Shown: positions 11,498 through 12,867 of the stretch, piece after piece | Numbering within the stretch: the stretch's first letter is position 1 | Layout: every line of letters begins with the position of its first letter | Assembly: GCA_036009105.1 (NCBI GenBank) | Contig: DASYMJ010000096.1 | Coordinates: 1-12,867 of the forward strand | DNA from: JAFAVZ01 sp036009105 | Lineage (GTDB): Bacteria; Acidobacteriota; Thermoanaerobaculia; Gp7-AA8 | DNA: 12,867 bases | Direction: 5' to 3' | Program-made: the position numbers and the translations under genes | Notes under the pieces: model-generated | Told to the model about the DNA's origin: nothing | What the model saw: only the letters and a program-made list of their open reading frames with translations | Database searches by the model: none

Positions 11498-12867
11498 TTA
11501 GAACTGCAGCCGGGCCGCGAGCTGGTAGCGGCGGGGGGCGAAGAAGTTGCGCGGGAAGGGCGCGTTCACGGAGGGCTGGGCGGCGATCCCGGTGTCGATG
11601 CAGTTGTTCGTGTTGCACTTGCCCAGGGTGCCGACCCGGTTCTCGTAGTTGTAGCCGGTCTGCTTGTCGAAGACGTTGAAGACGTCCAGGGCGAGCTGGA
11701 AGTTGAGGCTGCGCGGCAGTGGGAAGTTCTGCGTGTAGTTCAGGTCCATCTGCTGATGCGATGGCGTGTGGCGGCGTCCGGCCGGTTCGGCGTAACGGCT
11801 GCTGTCGCTGGTGGACGTGGTCAGCGCGACGTACGGCAGGAAGCTCCAAAGCTCGTACGGCTGGCCCGACTGGTAGAAGGCGAACGCGCCGGCGCTGGCG
11901 CGCCACGGCAGGGAGTACGTCGCGTACGCCTTCAGCTGATGGCGGCGGTCGCCGCGGAGGTCGCCGTAGCGGTTGTTCCACAGCTGGCGGCCGGCGCCGT
12001 CACCGATGAACGACGAGCCGATGAACACCGAGGCGTCGTTGACGGCGGTGGTGTTGTCCTGGTCGAAGTTGCCGTAGTAGTGGCTCCAGGTGTAAGAGCC
12101 GGTGACGGTGAGGGCATTGTTGTGCCACTCGGTCTCGGCCGAGGCCTCGTAGTACTTGGTGAAGGCGCCGTCGAGCTCCGTGATGACATACGTCGAGCCG
12201 CTGCCGATCGCGGCCAGGCGGGCGGCCAGGTCGGTGATGTAGAGCTCCTGCTTCACGCCCGGCACGTTCGCGCCGAAGCGGGTGCGCGCGTTGTTGTTCG
12301 TGTCTTCCCAGTAGTGCTCGCCCTTGCGGTAACGGCCGTAGAGGCGGCCCGACCAGCCGTTGGTGATCTGCTGCGAAGTGCCGACCAGGTACTCGGTGAC
12401 GCGCGGCGGGTTGAGGTCCTGCACGAAGAGCTTGCCGGAGGACGACACGTTCGGGTCGACCCCCAGCAGCAGGCCGGTCTGGTCGAAGTAGACGTTGATG
12501 TTCGCCACGAGGTTGCGGTCCCACGAAGCGGCGCGCGCGTCGGAGTTCGCCGGGAGGTTGTAGCGGGCGAAGCTGGTGTACAGCGTGTCGGAACCGTTGT
12601 AGGCCCAGGTCGCGCCGAGGCGCGGCTGGATGCCCTTGCTGAACGGCACGTTGTACATCTTGTACTTCGTGCCCGGCGACTTGACGAAGCCGGCGAGGTT
12701 GTCCGCGGAGGCGAGGCCCTGGCCGTACAGCGTGTCGTTGCTCAGCATCACGCCGACATTGAACGACCAGTTGTTGAGATGCATCGTGTCGTTCAGCTCG
12801 AGGTTCTGGGAGCGGAACTCGGAGTGGATGCTCGGCACCGTGCCCGTCGTCTGCTGGCTGACCGAGG
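11498..12867 (-). CDS. TonB-dependent receptor-type outer-membrane β-barrel, C-terminal part (N-terminus off the right edge)
   Basis: The frame is open from the right edge to TAA at 11500-11498, giving about 456 residues. The sequence is a succession of amphipathic β-strands with Gly/Asn/Asp/Tyr-rich turns: IQPRLGATWAYNGSDTLYTSFARYN, GWSGRLYGRYRKGEHYW, EWHNNALTVTGSYTWSHYYGNFD, RRHQLKAYATYSLPW, LNFQLALDVFNVFDKQTGYNYENRVG. It ends in RRYQLAARLQF, with the C-terminal Phe recognised by the BAM complex. The D-V-F-N-V-F-D box near the end is typical of TonB-dependent and Oar-like receptors, abundant in Acidobacteriota. The plug and any carboxypeptidase-regulatory-like N-terminal domain lie outside, so the ligand cannot be inferred. 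One Cys pair (KCNTNNC) near the C-terminus could form a loop disulfide. The strong terminator at 11435-11493 follows. Confidence 0.85.
   Translation of the reverse strand, partial: SVSQQTTGTVPSIHSEFRSQNLELNDTMHLNNWSFNVGVMLSNDTLYGQGLASADNLAGFVKSPGTKYKMYNVPFSKGIQPRLGATWAYNGSDTLYTSFARYNLPANSDARAASWDRNLVANINVYFDQTGLLLGVDPNVSSSGKLFVQDLNPPRVTEYLVGTSQQITNGWSGRLYGRYRKGEHYWEDTNNNARTRFGANVPGVKQELYITDLAARLAAIGSGSTYVITELDGAFTKYYEASAETEWHNNALTVTGSYTWSHYYGNFDQDNTTAVNDASVFIGSSFIGDGAGRQLWNNRYGDLRGDRRHQLKAYATYSLPWRASAGAFAFYQSGQPYELWSFLPYVALTTSTSDSSRYAEPAGRRHTPSHQQMDLNYTQNFPLPRSLNFQLALDVFNVFDKQTGYNYENRVGTLGKCNTNNCIDTGIAAQPSVNAPFPRNFFAPRRYQLAARLQF

Noticed and set aside
1..12867. tRNA or rRNA genes
   Set aside because: No cloverleaf-like sequence or rRNA signature was seen by eye on either strand.

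Overview
This is a GC-rich bacterial chromosomal segment with a Gram-negative envelope: an outer-membrane β-barrel receptor ending in Phe, two lipoproteins and a LytM-type exported protein. The mix of an Oar/TonB-type barrel, a sulfatase-like lipoprotein fused to TPR repeats, an SpmA/SpmB pair in an apparent non-sporeformer, and N-acyl-D-amino-acid deacylase-like lipoproteins suggests Acidobacteriota or a neighbouring phylum. That is inference; no rRNA or other phylogenetic marker is present.

Layout. 1-1114 (-): exported M23/LytM-like protein, running off the left edge. 1228-1383 (+): a 51-codon gene with a strong ribosome binding site whose product looks like a RiPP (lanthipeptide-like) precursor, with an acidic/aliphatic leader and a Ser/Thr/Cys-rich tail; no modifying enzyme is in the window. 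1417-2009 (-): BrnT-type toxin followed by an XRE-type antitoxin, with a perfect 10-bp inverted repeat over the toxin start codon. 2181-6628 (+): probable operon of lysA-like decarboxylase, amidohydrolase lipoprotein, APC amino-acid permease and a small membrane protein. The deacylase/permease junction carries heptamer-type repeats in opposite orientations that can fold into a 34-bp stem presenting the permease ribosome binding site and start codon in the loop. 6684-6989 (+): ABM-fold monooxygenase. 6994-7555 (-): an unrecognised 107-aa protein and a possible 53-aa exported peptide. 7590-8713 (-): spmB and spmA. 8742-10721 (+): sulfatase-like/TPR lipoprotein, divergent from spmA with under 30 bp between them. 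10754-11383 (+): DHFR-family (RibD C-terminal-like) gene that looks like a solitary integron gene cassette, because an attC-like hairpin follows its stop codon and the matching half-site lies at the preceding gene's stop codon. 11435-11493: large hairpin terminator between convergent genes. 11498-12867 (-): C-terminal part of a TonB-dependent-receptor-type β-barrel, running off the right edge.

How it works together. The lysA-deacylase-permease block reads as amino-acid or N-acyl-amino-acid salvage (hydrolysis in the periplasm, uptake, decarboxylation), although a lysine/peptidoglycan role for LysA remains equally possible. Several genes (M23, lysA, ABM, spmA, sulfatase, the 53-aa ORF) have a TAnnnT-like -10 hexamer only about 6-10 nt before the start codon, which suggests leaderless transcripts are common here. 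The three observations most worth pursuing are the orphan RiPP-like precursor, the solitary integron-like cassette and the start-codon hairpin built from heptamer repeats.
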